From Anderseniella sp963759095 (GTDB lineage: Bacteria; Pseudomonadota; Alphaproteobacteria; Rhizobiales; Aestuariivirgaceae): a stretch of DNA of 64,000 nucleotides. Numbering within the stretch: the stretch's first letter is position 1; every line of letters begins with the position of its first letter. Made by a program: the position numbers and the translations under genes. Of the stretch, positions 7,564 to 16,292 are shown one piece after another. The notes beneath the pieces were generated by a model that was not told where the DNA came from, made no database searches, and saw nothing but the letters and a program-made list of their open reading frames with translations. The stretch covers positions 65,418-129,417 of the forward strand of contig CAVWYF010000017.1 of assembly GCA_963759095.1 (NCBI GenBank), given 5' to 3'.

Positions 7564-8745
7564 ATGCATGCCGCAATCCGTTGCAAACAGCTCATTATTG
7601 CCCTGTTGGCCGTCATGACCTCCATTTCGACAGCACAGCCGGCGCTGGCGTTGCGGCTTGAACAAGTGTCGTTCAACAATTTGCCGGGCTGGCAACGCGA
7701 CCATCATGGCGCTGCCTTGCAGGTGTTTGTGCGCGCTTGTGGTGAACTGACGACCAGCGGTGTCGGGTTTGTCCGCAAGCCGCTGTTGTCCGGTACTCGC
7801 CGGGACTGGCTGATGGTGTGTGAGCAGGCAAAGCGCGCTGATGTCTCGCCCGGTATGGCCCGAAGGTTTTTCGAGGACCATCTGGTTGCTGTGAACATCA
7901 CCGGTGTTGATGGTCAGTTTACCGGCTATTTCGAACCTGAAGTTGAAGGCAGCAGACTCAAAAGCGGTGAGTTCAGCGTTCCGGTTCTCGCCCGGCCGGA
8001 TGATCTGGTCAAGCTGTCCAGATCTGCTGCGGCCAGGCTGGGTGTTGTGTATGGCCGGGTTGCCAATGGCGTGGCGCGGCCCTACTTCACCCGTCAGCAG
8101 ATCGAACAGGGCCGGCTGTCATCTAAAAACCTTGAGTTGCTGTACCTCAGGTCCTGGCGCGATTTGTTCTTCATGCAGGTCCAGGGTTCCGGCCGGGTTC
8201 GGCTGCGCGAAGGCGGCAATGTGCGCCTTGGTTATGCGGCGAAAACCGGCTTGCCCTATACATCAATCGGCAAGGTTCTGATTGACCGCAATGAAATGAC
8301 CCGTGAAGAAATGTCCATGCAGGCATTGCGGGCCTGGCTGAAAAACAACCCCGATCAGGCCCGTCACGTCATGTGGGAAAACAAATCCTATGTGTTCTTC
8401 CGGGAATTGAAGAACCACGGCTCCGGTACCGGGCCGATCGGCGCTCAGAAGCTGCCGCTGACAGCGCTGCGATCGCTTGCGGTCGACCGGCGCTTCTGGG
8501 CACTTGGCGTACCACTTTGGGTATCCACGACGGTTTATGCCGACGGCCGTCTTGAACCCTTCAACCAGCTGATGGTTGCCCAGGATACCGGTTCGGCCAT
8601 CAAGGGCCCGGCGCGCGGTGACGTGTTCATGGGAACCGGGCATCAGGCAGGTTTGGACGCCGGCGCCATGGATCAGGCCGGGTCCCTGACGGCTCTCGTG
8701 CCGCGTGCTCTGGCAACCCGGTTGCTGCGGAAACACGGCAGATGA
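7564..8745 (+). CDS. mltA: Membrane-bound lytic murein transglycosylase A family protein
   Basis: Cleaves the MurNAc-GlcNAc bond of peptidoglycan with formation of 1,6-anhydromuramic acid. The 393-residue product has a signal peptide (about residues 1-29, ending in PALA), no lipobox cysteine, the MltA domain with GYFEPEVEGS and FMQVQGSGRVRL, and the C-terminal 3D domain AQDTGSAIKGPARGDVFMG that carries catalytic aspartates (near residues 341 and 352). Absence of a lipobox suggests a soluble periplasmic rather than lipid-anchored form, unlike E. coli MltA. The start codon at 7564 has only an overlapping AAGG upstream, so it is less certain. It overlaps the Smr gene by four bases. Confidence 0.93.
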   Translation: MHAAIRCKQLIIALLAVMTSISTAQPALALRLEQVSFNNLPGWQRDHHGAALQVFVRACGELTTSGVGFVRKPLLSGTRRDWLMVCEQAKRADVSPGMARRFFEDHLVAVNITGVDGQFTGYFEPEVEGSRLKSGEFSVPVLARPDDLVKLSRSAAARLGVVYGRVANGVARPYFTRQQIEQGRLSSKNLELLYLRSWRDLFFMQVQGSGRVRLREGGNVRLGYAAKTGLPYTSIGKVLIDRNEMTREEMSMQALRAWLKNNPDQARHVMWENKSYVFFRELKNHGSGTGPIGAQKLPLTALRSLAVDRRFWALGVPLWVSTTVYADGRLEPFNQLMVAQDTGSAIKGPARGDVFMGTGHQAGLDAGAMDQAGSLTALVPRALATRLLRKHGR

Positions 8746-9380
8746 AAAATTCCGGCAGGACCACACACGGCTCTCGTGCCGGTCAGTTGAAGGACGATGA
8801 TCACGAGGTCTGGGAACAGGTTACCCGGACCGTACAGCCACTCAACAGGCTTCCCTATGTAAAACCGGCTACTGAAGCCAAACCGGCACGACCGGTTTCA
8901 GACCACGAACGCAACGCGAAGAGCGTGCCCAAGCCCGTCGATCCGGTCCGCAAGGCGGCCCGTGCCATTGCCCGGCAGGCAATTCAACTTCAATCGCATA
9001 ATAATCTGGACAGGCGGCATAAGCAGAAGCTGTCGCGTGGCAATGTTGATATTGATGCACGGCTGGATTTGCACGGGCACTCCGTGGAACGCGCGCGCAT
9101 GTCGCTGCTGGGATTTCTGCAGTCATCGCGTGAACAAGGGTTTCGTAATGTGTTGGTCATCACCGGCAAGGGCGCATCTCCTTTCACCAGGCATACACTG
9201 CATTCGACGGATGTGTTTCAGGCACCGGAGCGCCTCGGACGGTTGCGGGCCGAGTTTCCAAGCTGGATGGCGCAGCGGGAATTTTCATCTAACATAGTCG
9301 GATTTCAACCCGCTCACCCGCGCCATGGCGGAGGCGGTGCTTTTTATGTTCGCCTGAAGCGAAAGGCTGACCGGTCATGA
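8742..9380 (+). CDS. Smr domain protein
   Basis: The 212-residue product has a basic, unordered N-terminal half and a C-terminal Smr (small MutS-related) domain. The domain begins DARLDLHGHSVERA, with the characteristic LDLHG motif, and continues VLVITGKGASPF and HGGGGAFYVRLKR. Smr domains are nicking or RNA/DNA-binding modules; in E. coli the stand-alone Smr protein SmrB cleaves mRNA at collided ribosomes. This protein belongs to the longer alphaproteobacterial type with a basic N-terminal extension. The ATGA overlap with mltA and the four-base overlap with the following regulator imply one operon. Substrate unknown. Confidence 0.88.
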   Translation: MKNSGRTTHGSRAGQLKDDDHEVWEQVTRTVQPLNRLPYVKPATEAKPARPVSDHERNAKSVPKPVDPVRKAARAIARQAIQLQSHNNLDRRHKQKLSRGNVDIDARLDLHGHSVERARMSLLGFLQSSREQGFRNVLVITGKGASPFTRHTLHSTDVFQAPERLGRLRAEFPSWMAQREFSSNIVGFQPAHPRHGGGGAFYVRLKRKADRS

Positions 9381-9757
9381 CACCGTTCGGAGAAAAAATC
9401 CGCGCCTTGCGAAAAGACCGGGGCATAACCATGAAGCAAATGGCGCAGGCCATAGGTGTCAGTGCGCCTTATTTGTCGGCACTTGAAAACGGCAAGCGCG
9501 GCCTGCCCAGCTGGTATCTGGTTCAGCGCATCATCGCCTACTTCAACATAATCTGGGATGAGGCAGAAGATATTGCCGAGCTGGCACGCCTGTCACATCC
9601 TCGCTGCGTCATTGACACGTCCGGCCTGTCGCCCAGGGCCACTGAACTGGCGAACCGTCTGGCAGACAGCATCTCCCGGTTGAGCGAAACCGATTTGCAA
9701 CAGCATTTGCAGTTGCTCAATCAGACCAGTACAGCAGACGACAAACCTAAAGAATAA
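9377..9757 (+). CDS. XRE-family helix-turn-helix regulator
   Basis: The 126-residue product has an N-terminal HTH_XRE domain (about residues 4-60, ending ...ALENGKRGLPSWYLVQRII), a linker with AEDIAELARLSHPRCVIDT, and a polar tail. It is a small DNA-binding regulator of unknown target, conserved in the mltA-Smr neighbourhood of rhizobia. It overlaps the end of the Smr gene (ATGA) and its 3' end overlaps the 3' end of hslU on the opposite strand by 11 bases. No ligand or dimerisation domain is recognisable. Confidence 0.88.
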   Translation: MTPFGEKIRALRKDRGITMKQMAQAIGVSAPYLSALENGKRGLPSWYLVQRIIAYFNIIWDEAEDIAELARLSHPRCVIDTSGLSPRATELANRLADSISRLSETDLQQHLQLLNQTSTADDKPKE

Positions 9758-11054
9758 ACTTCGACAAATCCGTATCACGTGCCAGATCGCCAATATTCTT
9801 TTCCACAAAGTCGCGATCAAGAACGACGGTTTCTCCACCCCGATCCGTGGCGGTGAAGCTGATCTCTTCCAGCACCCGTTCCATGATGGTCTGCAGGCGG
9901 CGTGCGCCGATATTTTCCACCGATGAGTTAACCTCCGCCGCGATGTCGGCCAGGGCTTCAACCCCGTCGTCGGTGACTTCGAGGGTCAGGCCTTCGGTGG
10001 CCATCAGCGCGATGTACTGCTTGACCAGACTTGCCTCGGGTTCCACCAGAATGCGCACGAAATCATCACGGTTCAGCGCTTTCAGTTCCACCCGAATCGG
10101 CAGCCGGCCCTGGAGCTCCGGCAACAGGTCAGACGGTTTGGCGACGTGAAACGCACCTGAGGCGATGAACAGGATATGGTCGGTTTTGACCGGCCCGTGT
10201 TTGGTGCTGACGGTCGTGCCTTCGATAAGAGGCAGCAGGTCGCGCTGTACGCCTTCGCGGCTTACATCTGCGCCCTGTCTGTCCGCTCTGGCTGTGACCT
10301 TGTCGATCTCGTCCAGAAACACGATCCCATTGTTCTCGGCAGCCTCGATCGCCTCACTGACGATCTGTTCCTGATCAATCAGCTTGTCGGATTCTTCCGG
10401 CATCAGGAGGTCGTGGCTTTCACGCACGGTTATGCGCCGGGTTTTTGTGCGCCCGCCCATGGCCTTTCCCAACATGTCGGAGAGGTTGACCATGCCGACC
10501 GATGAGCCCGGCATGCCGGGAATATCCATGGTCGGCATGCCTGAACTGTTGTCGACGACCTCGATCTCGATTTCCTTGTCGTCCAGCTCACCACTGCGCA
10601 GTTTTACCCGGAAACTGTCACGCGTGCCCTTTGAGGCATTCGGTCCCACAAGTGCGTCCAGCACCCGGTTTTCGGCATTGGCCTGGGCATTGGCCTCAAC
10701 GTCCTTGCGGCGGGTTTCGCGGGCAAGGCCGATGCCGACTTCAACAAGATCACGGACGATCTGCTCAACGTCCCGGCCGACATAACCCACCTCCGTAAAC
10801 TTGGTGGCTTCCACCTTGATGAACGGTGCATTGGCAAGTTTCGCCAGGCGTCGTGCGATCTCGGTCTTGCCGACACCGGTGGGTCCGATCATCAGGATAT
10901 TCTTTGGCATCACTTCGTCGCGCAGGTCGGCATCCAGCTGCTTGCGGCGCCAGCGATTGCGCAAGGCGATGGCAACCATGCGCTTTGCGTCCTGCTGACC
11001 GACAATATGCCGGTCAAGCTCCGATACGATCTCGCGTGGAGAAAAGTCAGTCAT
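9747..11054 (-). CDS. hslU: ATP-dependent protease ATPase subunit HslU
   Basis: AAA+ unfoldase that feeds substrates to the HslV peptidase. The 435-residue product has the Walker A loop GPTGVGKT at residues 57-64, the intermediate domain (about 110-240), the Walker B segment GIVFLDEIDK, a sensor/arginine region (IGARRLQTIMERVLEEISF), and the C-terminal tail ending DLSKFIL, which in the family docks into HslV. Length is normal. It lies 14 bases downstream of hslV on the same strand, so it should be cotranscribed. Confidence 0.97.
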   Translation of the reverse strand: MTDFSPREIVSELDRHIVGQQDAKRMVAIALRNRWRRKQLDADLRDEVMPKNILMIGPTGVGKTEIARRLAKLANAPFIKVEATKFTEVGYVGRDVEQIVRDLVEVGIGLARETRRKDVEANAQANAENRVLDALVGPNASKGTRDSFRVKLRSGELDDKEIEIEVVDNSSGMPTMDIPGMPGSSVGMVNLSDMLGKAMGGRTKTRRITVRESHDLLMPEESDKLIDQEQIVSEAIEAAENNGIVFLDEIDKVTARADRQGADVSREGVQRDLLPLIEGTTVSTKHGPVKTDHILFIASGAFHVAKPSDLLPELQGRLPIRVELKALNRDDFVRILVEPEASLVKQYIALMATEGLTLEVTDDGVEALADIAAEVNSSVENIGARRLQTIMERVLEEISFTATDRGGETVVLDRDFVEKNIGDLARDTDLSKFIL

Positions 11055-11068
11055 GGTGGTGAAGTGTC

Positions 11069-11629
11069 CTACTTGGCTTTGTCGAGTTTCTCGACCGTCA
11101 CGTTTTCATTGGTGAAAACACAGATATCGGCAGCAATTTTCATGGCGCGCCGGGCAATTTGTTCCGCGTCCATGTCGCTGTCTGCAAGGGCGCGTGCCGC
11201 AGCAAGTGCATAATTGCCGCCGGACCCGATGGCAATGATGCCGTTTTCCGGTTCAAGCACGTCGCCGGTGCCGGTAAGCACCAGACTGGTTTCCCGGTCA
11301 GCCACAATCATCATGGCTTCCAGCCGGCGCAGATACCTGTCGGTACGCCAGTCCTTGGCCAGTTCCACGCAAGCCCTGGTCAACTGGTTGGGGTATTGTT
11401 CAAGCTTGGCCTCAAGGCGTTCAAACAGCGTCATGGCATCGGCGGTTGCACCGGCGAACCCGGCAATGACGTCACCCTTGCCCAGTGGCCGCACCTTGCG
11501 GGCATTCGATTTGATCACCGTGTTGGACAGGCTGACCTGGCCGTCTCCCGCAACCACCACTGAATTGCCCTTGCGAACGGTGACAATTGTTGTGCCGTGC
11601 CAGAGGCTGGCATCACTGTTATGTGTCAT
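11069..11629 (-). CDS. hslV: ATP-dependent protease peptidase subunit HslV
   Basis: Dodecameric N-terminal threonine protease of the HslUV complex, active in heat-shock protein turnover. The 186-residue product has the catalytic segment HGTTIVTVRKG; residues up to Gly12 form a short N-terminal extension, so the active threonine at residue 13 must be exposed by processing, whereas in E. coli only the initiator Met is removed. Other features are VVAGDGQVS, GFAGATADA and AIGSGGNYALAAARAL, typical of beta-type proteasome folds. It is the upstream gene of the hslVU pair and is divergent from hisB across 157 bp. Confidence 0.96.
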   Translation of the reverse strand: MTHNSDASLWHGTTIVTVRKGNSVVVAGDGQVSLSNTVIKSNARKVRPLGKGDVIAGFAGATADAMTLFERLEAKLEQYPNQLTRACVELAKDWRTDRYLRRLEAMMIVADRETSLVLTGTGDVLEPENGIIAIGSGGNYALAAARALADSDMDAEQIARRAMKIAADICVFTNENVTVEKLDKAK

Positions 11630-11786
11630 TAATCAACTTTCAGTTGTATCTGTGATGGTTATTTGGGAACTGCCCATGGCCAATAAAAGACCCTGCCCGG
11701 TTAATCAAGCCATGGTTGGGGCCTTGCGTCGCCGTCGCAGCCTGCTAAAAGTCTGCCCCGAAGGCGCACCACGATGGAAGTTAACC

Positions 11787-12386
11787 ATGCGAACAGCCAG
11801 TATAACACGCAAGACCAACGAGACCGATGTCGCCGTTGAGGTTAACCTTGATGGAACCGGTAAACGCTCGATCGCGACCGGCATCGGGTTTCTGGATCAC
11901 ATGCTTGATCAGTTGTCGCGACACTCGCTGATCGACATGACCATCAAAACCGCCGGTGACCTGCATATAGACATGCATCACACCACCGAAGACACCGGTA
12001 TTGCGCTGGGCCAGGCGATTTCCAGGGCCTTGGGCGATCGCCGCGGCATACGCCGGTATGGCCACGCTTACCTGGCTATGGACGAGGCGCTGTCGCGGGC
12101 TAGTATCGATGTGTCCGGCAGGCCGTTTCTGGTATGGCGTACCCAGTTCAGTGCCGACAAGATCGGTGAAATGGATACCGAACTGTTCCGCGAGTTCTTT
12201 CAGGCCTTTGCGCAAAACGCCGGTATGACCCTGCACATTGAAACCTTGTATGGCGTCAACAATCACCATATTGCGGAGAGCTGCTTCAAGGCTGTTGCGC
12301 GCGCGCTGCGTGATTGCCTCGAAATTGACCCGCGCATGCCGGACGTTGTCCCGTCGACCAAGGGCACACTGGGCGGAGAAGGATGA
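11787..12386 (+). CDS. hisB: Imidazoleglycerol-phosphate dehydratase
   Basis: Manganese enzyme of histidine synthesis that dehydrates imidazole glycerol phosphate to imidazole acetol phosphate. The 199-residue product has the metal-binding HHTTED motif with TGIALGQA and the later NNHHIAES motif, both diagnostic. It is the monofunctional form, without the phosphatase domain of enteric HisB. The frame is open upstream to 11214, but that part is antisense to hslV; the ATG at 11787 gives the normal family N-terminus MRTASITRKTNET. It starts the hisB-DUF2628-hisH-hisA-hisF-hisE run. Confidence 0.96.
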   Translation: MRTASITRKTNETDVAVEVNLDGTGKRSIATGIGFLDHMLDQLSRHSLIDMTIKTAGDLHIDMHHTTEDTGIALGQAISRALGDRRGIRRYGHAYLAMDEALSRASIDVSGRPFLVWRTQFSADKIGEMDTELFREFFQAFAQNAGMTLHIETLYGVNNHHIAESCFKAVARALRDCLEIDPRMPDVVPSTKGTLGGEG

Positions 12387-12390
12387 TGCC

Positions 12391-12789
12391 ATGCTGACCT
12401 ACACTGTTCACCGCAAACAGGACGCGCTTGCGCCGGAGCAGATCGATGACGGCAAGGGTGTTGTGTTCGTCAAGGACGGGTTTTCCTGGCCGGCGTTCTT
12501 CATTCCGCTTTTCTGGATGCTGTGGCACCGCCTTTGGTTGCCGCTCGTCGGCTATCTGGGCGTCGTGGCTCTGATTGTTCTGGCCGGCTACCTGTTTTCC
12601 TGGCCGGATAACTTGACCGGTGCCATGGGCCTTCTGGCGAATCTGTTTGTCGGTCTTGAAGGCAATAATTTCCGGCGCCGGGCCCTGGCCAAACGCGGCT
12701 TCGACGAGGTTGCCGATATTGTCGCGGACAATGGCGAAGAAGCCTCATACCGGTTTTTTGCCGCACGGTTTTCGGATCAGAACGGATAG
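12391..12789 (+). CDS. DUF2628 small membrane protein
   Basis: The 132-residue product has a soluble N-terminal stretch, an aromatic segment DGFSWPAFFIPLFWMLWHRLW (residues 30-50), then a membrane helix (about 52-70) and a second hydrophobic stretch (about 75-93) before GNNFRRRALAKRGFDEV. It matches the DUF2628 family, small inner-membrane proteins of unknown function. It sits in the his cluster, four bases after hisB and seven before hisH, a position it often has in rhizobia. I know of no evidence for a direct role in histidine synthesis. Confidence 0.82.
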   Translation: MLTYTVHRKQDALAPEQIDDGKGVVFVKDGFSWPAFFIPLFWMLWHRLWLPLVGYLGVVALIVLAGYLFSWPDNLTGAMGLLANLFVGLEGNNFRRRALAKRGFDEVADIVADNGEEASYRFFAARFSDQNG

Positions 12790-12796
12790 ATGAGGC

Positions 12797-13447
12797 ATGC
12801 GGGTTGCAATCATTGATTACGGCTCAGGTAATCTGCGCTCGGCCCAGAAGTCGTTCGAGCGTGCGGCATCCACGCTGGATAGCGCCACCAGCATTGAGCT
12901 CGTTGACACACCGGAGCAGGTGGCAAGCGCTGACAGGGTAGTGCTGCCGGGTGTTGGCGCCTATCGCGACTGTCACGACGGCATTCACGCCATTGACGGC
13001 ATGTGGCAGGCCATTGAGGAACACTGCACGGCAAGAGCCCGGCCGTTTTTAGGAATTTGCGTCGGCATGCAGCTGATGGCCACACGCGGTCTTGAACATA
13101 CGGTGACACCGGGCTTCGGCTGGATCGAAGGTGAAGTTGACCGGATTGACGTTGGTGATACCGGTCTCAAGATTCCACATATGGGCTGGAACACGCTGGA
13201 TGTTTTACAGCCTCATGCGCTGCTGAACGGCATCGAGACAGGCCCCGATGGCCAACATGCTTACTTTGTGCATTCCTATCACCTGCGCGCAGACAATGAG
13301 AGGGACATTATTGCAACGGCCCGGTACGGCGAGCCGATCACGGCCATGGTTGCCAAAGCCAACATGGCGGGAACGCAGTTCCATCCGGAAAAAAGTCAGA
13401 CACTTGGCTTAGGCTTCATTTCGAATTTTCTCACCTGGGCACCCTGA
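12797..13447 (+). CDS. hisH: Imidazole glycerol phosphate synthase, glutaminase subunit
   Basis: Class I glutamine amidotransferase that supplies ammonia to HisF. The 216-residue product starts MRVAIIDYGSGNLRS and has the oxyanion strand LPGVGAYRDC, the nucleophile motif LGICVGMQLM with the catalytic cysteine, and the FHPEKSQ motif with the catalytic His-Glu pair. Length fits the family. It is followed 14 bases later by hisA and then hisF, its partner in the ammonia-tunnelling complex. Confidence 0.97.
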   Translation: MRVAIIDYGSGNLRSAQKSFERAASTLDSATSIELVDTPEQVASADRVVLPGVGAYRDCHDGIHAIDGMWQAIEEHCTARARPFLGICVGMQLMATRGLEHTVTPGFGWIEGEVDRIDVGDTGLKIPHMGWNTLDVLQPHALLNGIETGPDGQHAYFVHSYHLRADNERDIIATARYGEPITAMVAKANMAGTQFHPEKSQTLGLGFISNFLTWAP

Positions 13448-13461
13448 GGACCACCTGATCA

Positions 13462-14199
13462 ATGATTCTTTTTCCTGCTATTGACCTCAAGGATGGCCAG
13501 TGTGTCCGCCTGAAACTGGGCGACATGGACCAGGCAACTGTATTTGCCGATGATCCTGCGGCACAGGCGCGGACGTTTCAGGACCAGGGGTTCGAGTACC
13601 TGCACCTGGTGGACCTGAACGGCGCTTTTGCCGGCACATCGGTTAATGGCAAAGCTGTCGAGGCGATATTGAAGGCGGTGTCCATTCCGGTTCAGCTTGG
13701 CGGCGGCATACGGGATCTGGATGCGATTGCCGGTTGGCTGGACAAGGGAATGGCCCGGGTCATTCTTGGCACGCTTGCGGTGCGTGATCCCGAACTGGTG
13801 CGCCGGGCCTGCCGGGAATTTCCGGGCCGTGTTGCCGTCGGTATTGATGCCAGGGGCGGCCATGTTGCGGTTGAAGGCTGGGCGGAGAGTTCCACCTTGA
13901 GTGTGCTGGACCTGGCGTCCAAATTTGAAGACGCCGGTGTTGCCGCCATCATCTATACCGATATTGATCGCGATGGCATTCTGGCAGGCCTGAACATCAC
14001 GTCCACACTGGAACTGGCGGGTGCCACGAGCATTCCGGTTATTGCCAGCGGTGGCCTGGCGTCCATGGACGATATCAACCGTCTGACGCAGAAAGACTGT
14101 GCCGTGCTGGAAGGCGCGATCAGCGGGCGGGCGCTGTATGACGGGCGCATTGACCCTGCACTGGCATTGCAAACCCTGAAAGGCGCAGCTCATGCTTAA
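13462..14199 (+). CDS. hisA: Phosphoribosylformimino-5-aminoimidazole carboxamide ribotide isomerase
   Basis: Amadori-type isomerase of histidine synthesis with a (beta/alpha)8 barrel. The 245-residue product begins MILFPAIDLKDGQCVRL, with the first catalytic Asp at residue 8, and has the paired motifs VQLGGGIRD and IYTDIDRDG, the latter with the second catalytic Asp. Phosphate-binding loops at IASGGLASMDD and EGAISGRALYDG match the half-barrel repeat. Its last eight bases overlap the start of hisF. Confidence 0.97.
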   Translation: MILFPAIDLKDGQCVRLKLGDMDQATVFADDPAAQARTFQDQGFEYLHLVDLNGAFAGTSVNGKAVEAILKAVSIPVQLGGGIRDLDAIAGWLDKGMARVILGTLAVRDPELVRRACREFPGRVAVGIDARGGHVAVEGWAESSTLSVLDLASKFEDAGVAAIIYTDIDRDGILAGLNITSTLELAGATSIPVIASGGLASMDDINRLTQKDCAVLEGAISGRALYDGRIDPALALQTLKGAAHA

Positions 14200-14965
14200 G
14201 GCGCGCATCATTCCCTGCCTGGACGTGAAGGATGGCCGGGTTGTCAAGGGTGTCAATTTTGTGGACCTGCGCGATGCCGGCGATCCGGTGCAGATCGCGA
14301 AAGCCTATGATGCGGCCGGTGCCGATGAGCTGTGTTTTCTGGACATCACCGCAACCCATGAAAACCGGGGTATTATTTTTGACGTTGTGCGCCAAACTGC
14401 CGAACAGTGTTTCATGCCGCTGACGGTAGGCGGCGGGGTTCGCACCACCGATGACATTCGCAAGTTGTTGCTCGCAGGCGCCGACAAGGTGTCGATCAAC
14501 ACTGCGGCGGTGAAGGATCCGGAATTCGTGGCCGAAGCTGCCCGGAAGTTCGGTTCGCAATGCATCGTGGTTGCTGTCGATGCCAAGCAGGTGAGTGGCG
14601 ACAATGAACCGCTGCGTTGGGAAATCTTCACCCATGGCGGGCGTGAACCGACCGGCATCGATGCGATTGAATTTTCCCGCAAAGTGGTCGCATTGGGGGC
14701 AGGCGAGATACTTCTGACCTCAATGGACAGGGATGGTACCGGAGATGGTTTTGACATCGATCTCACCCGGGCAGTGTCGCGCGCAGTCAATGTGCCGGTT
14801 ATCGCATCCGGCGGCGTGGGGTCTCTGCAACATCTGGTTGACGGCATCAAACAGGCCGAAGCCAGTGCAGTGCTTGCCGCCTCGATTTTTCATTTCGGAA
14901 CCCATACGATTTCCGAAGCCAAGCAATTCATGGCACAACAAGGAGTGCCTGTGCGGTTGGTGTAA
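14192..14965 (+). CDS. hisF: Imidazole glycerol phosphate synthase, cyclase subunit
   Basis: Uses ammonia from HisH to convert PRFAR into imidazole glycerol phosphate and AICAR. The 257-residue barrel begins MLKARIIPCLDVKDGRVVKG with the catalytic Asp at residue 11; the second catalytic Asp is in TSMDRDGTGDGFD, and phosphate sites are at VGGGVRT and IASGGVGS. Length is normal. The eight-base overlap with hisA suggests coupled translation. Confidence 0.97.
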   Translation: MLKARIIPCLDVKDGRVVKGVNFVDLRDAGDPVQIAKAYDAAGADELCFLDITATHENRGIIFDVVRQTAEQCFMPLTVGGGVRTTDDIRKLLLAGADKVSINTAAVKDPEFVAEAARKFGSQCIVVAVDAKQVSGDNEPLRWEIFTHGGREPTGIDAIEFSRKVVALGAGEILLTSMDRDGTGDGFDIDLTRAVSRAVNVPVIASGGVGSLQHLVDGIKQAEASAVLAASIFHFGTHTISEAKQFMAQQGVPVRLV

Positions 14966-14992
14966 CCAACTGCACGAGAATTGGAGATGACA

Positions 14993-15331
14993 ATGCAGAC
15001 GCTGGACAAGTTGCAGACACTGGCTCGCCTGGAGGCAATCATTGCGTCACGGGCTGCCGCGGGCGACGGGGAAGCCTCCTACACTGCCGGTTTGCTGGCT
15101 GCCGGGTCAGAAAAGTGCGCGCGTAAATTCGGCGAAGAGGCCATCGAACTGATACTTGCATCGCAAGGCAGGGATGCAAATCACACAACAGCAGAAGCGG
15201 CAGATGTGGTGTATCATCTGCTTGTACTCTTGAAGGCGACAGGCGTTTCGCTTGAACAGGTGATGGACGAACTGGACAACAGGTTCTCGCAAAGCGGTCT
15301 GGAAGAAAAGGCATCCCGCAACCCGGGTTGA
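14993..15331 (+). CDS. hisE: Phosphoribosyl-ATP diphosphatase
   Basis: Second step of histidine synthesis: hydrolyses phosphoribosyl-ATP to phosphoribosyl-AMP. The 112-residue product has the all-alpha NTP-pyrophosphohydrolase motif KFGEEAIELILA with the Glu metal ligands and EAADVVYHLLVLL downstream, as in stand-alone HisE; no HisI domain is fused. I chose the ATG at 14993, with GGAG six bases upstream; TTG at 14981 and ATG at 14987 are alternatives. It is followed one base later by coaA. Confidence 0.94.
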   Translation: MQTLDKLQTLARLEAIIASRAAAGDGEASYTAGLLAAGSEKCARKFGEEAIELILASQGRDANHTTAEAADVVYHLLVLLKATGVSLEQVMDELDNRFSQSGLEEKASRNPG

Positions 15332-15332
15332 T

Positions 15333-16292
15333 ATGTGTGCCATGGATCAGAACACATCACAGCTTTCTCCGTATCGCATCTTCACGCGAACCGAATGGGC
15401 CAAGCTTCGCGCCGATACACCGCTGACCCTGACGGCTGCCGAGGTCGAGGAACTGCGCGGTGTAAACGATCGTGTGAACCTGGACGAAGTAGTGGCCATC
15501 TACCTGCCATTGTCGCGTTTGCTGAACCTGTATGTTGCGGCCAGTCAGGACCTGTTTTCGGTCACGCAGAATTTTCTCGGCGGCAATAATCACAAGGTTC
15601 CCTACATTATCGGGATTGCCGGCAGTGTGGCTGGCGGCAAGAGCACGACCGCCAGGATCCTGCGCGGCCTGCTGGCGCGCTGGCCCAATCACCCGAAAGT
15701 CTCACTGTTGCCGACGGATGGATTTTTGCTGCCCAACGCCGTGCTTGAGCGTGAAGGGCTGATGAACCGGAAAGGCTTTCCCGAAAGCTATGACCTGCCC
15801 GTTCTTTTGAAGTTTCTGTCGGACATCAAGGCCGGCAATCACAATGTGCGGGCACCGGTCTACTCGCATTTCAGCTATGACATTGAACCGGGCAAGCACA
15901 TCACCATTGATCAGCCGGACATACTGATTGTCGAGGGTCTCAACGTATTGCAAACCGGTAGGCCGCCGCGGGACGGCAAGGCCATACCCTATGTGTCGGA
16001 CTATTTTGATTTCTCGATCTTCATCGATGCCGATGAAAACGATTTGCGCACCTGGTATGTCAACCGGTTCTTCTCGTTCCGTGAAACCGCATTTGCAGAC
16101 CCTGAGTCATACTTCCACAGATATTCGAAACTGTCGGATGTGGAGGCTCAGGAAACCGCTACCCGGATCTGGGAAACCGTTAACCTGGCAAACCTGCGCG
16201 AAAACGTGCTGCCGACGCGGCAACGCGCAGACCTGATATTGCGCAAGGGTCCCGATCACCTGATCAACTCGGTCTACCTGCGAAAACTTTAG
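15333..16292 (+). CDS. coaA: Type I pantothenate kinase
   Basis: First committed step of coenzyme A synthesis, phosphorylating pantothenate, and normally inhibited by CoA. The 319-residue product has the P-loop GSVAGGKS at residues 97-104, LLPTDGFLLPN, NVLEREGLMNRKGFPESYD and the VEGLNVLQTG and SDYFDFSIFIDA segments, all typical of CoaA rather than CoaX. An ATG at 15342 is an alternative start. It directly follows hisE, so it is likely read with the his genes. It converges with the PfkB kinase gene; the 3' ends overlap by four bases. Confidence 0.96.
   Translation: MCAMDQNTSQLSPYRIFTRTEWAKLRADTPLTLTAAEVEELRGVNDRVNLDEVVAIYLPLSRLLNLYVAASQDLFSVTQNFLGGNNHKVPYIIGIAGSVAGGKSTTARILRGLLARWPNHPKVSLLPTDGFLLPNAVLEREGLMNRKGFPESYDLPVLLKFLSDIKAGNHNVRAPVYSHFSYDIEPGKHITIDQPDILIVEGLNVLQTGRPPRDGKAIPYVSDYFDFSIFIDADENDLRTWYVNRFFSFRETAFADPESYFHRYSKLSDVEAQETATRIWETVNLANLRENVLPTRQRADLILRKGPDHLINSVYLRKL

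Noticed and set aside
11690..11710. Heat-shock (RpoH-type) promoter before hslV
   Set aside because: CTTG on the minus strand is about 16-17 bp from CTTTTATTGG, but the -10 part fits the alphaproteobacterial consensus poorly.
11214..11786. Upstream extension of the hisB frame
   Set aside because: It is antisense to hslV, and a standard HisB N-terminus starts at 11787.
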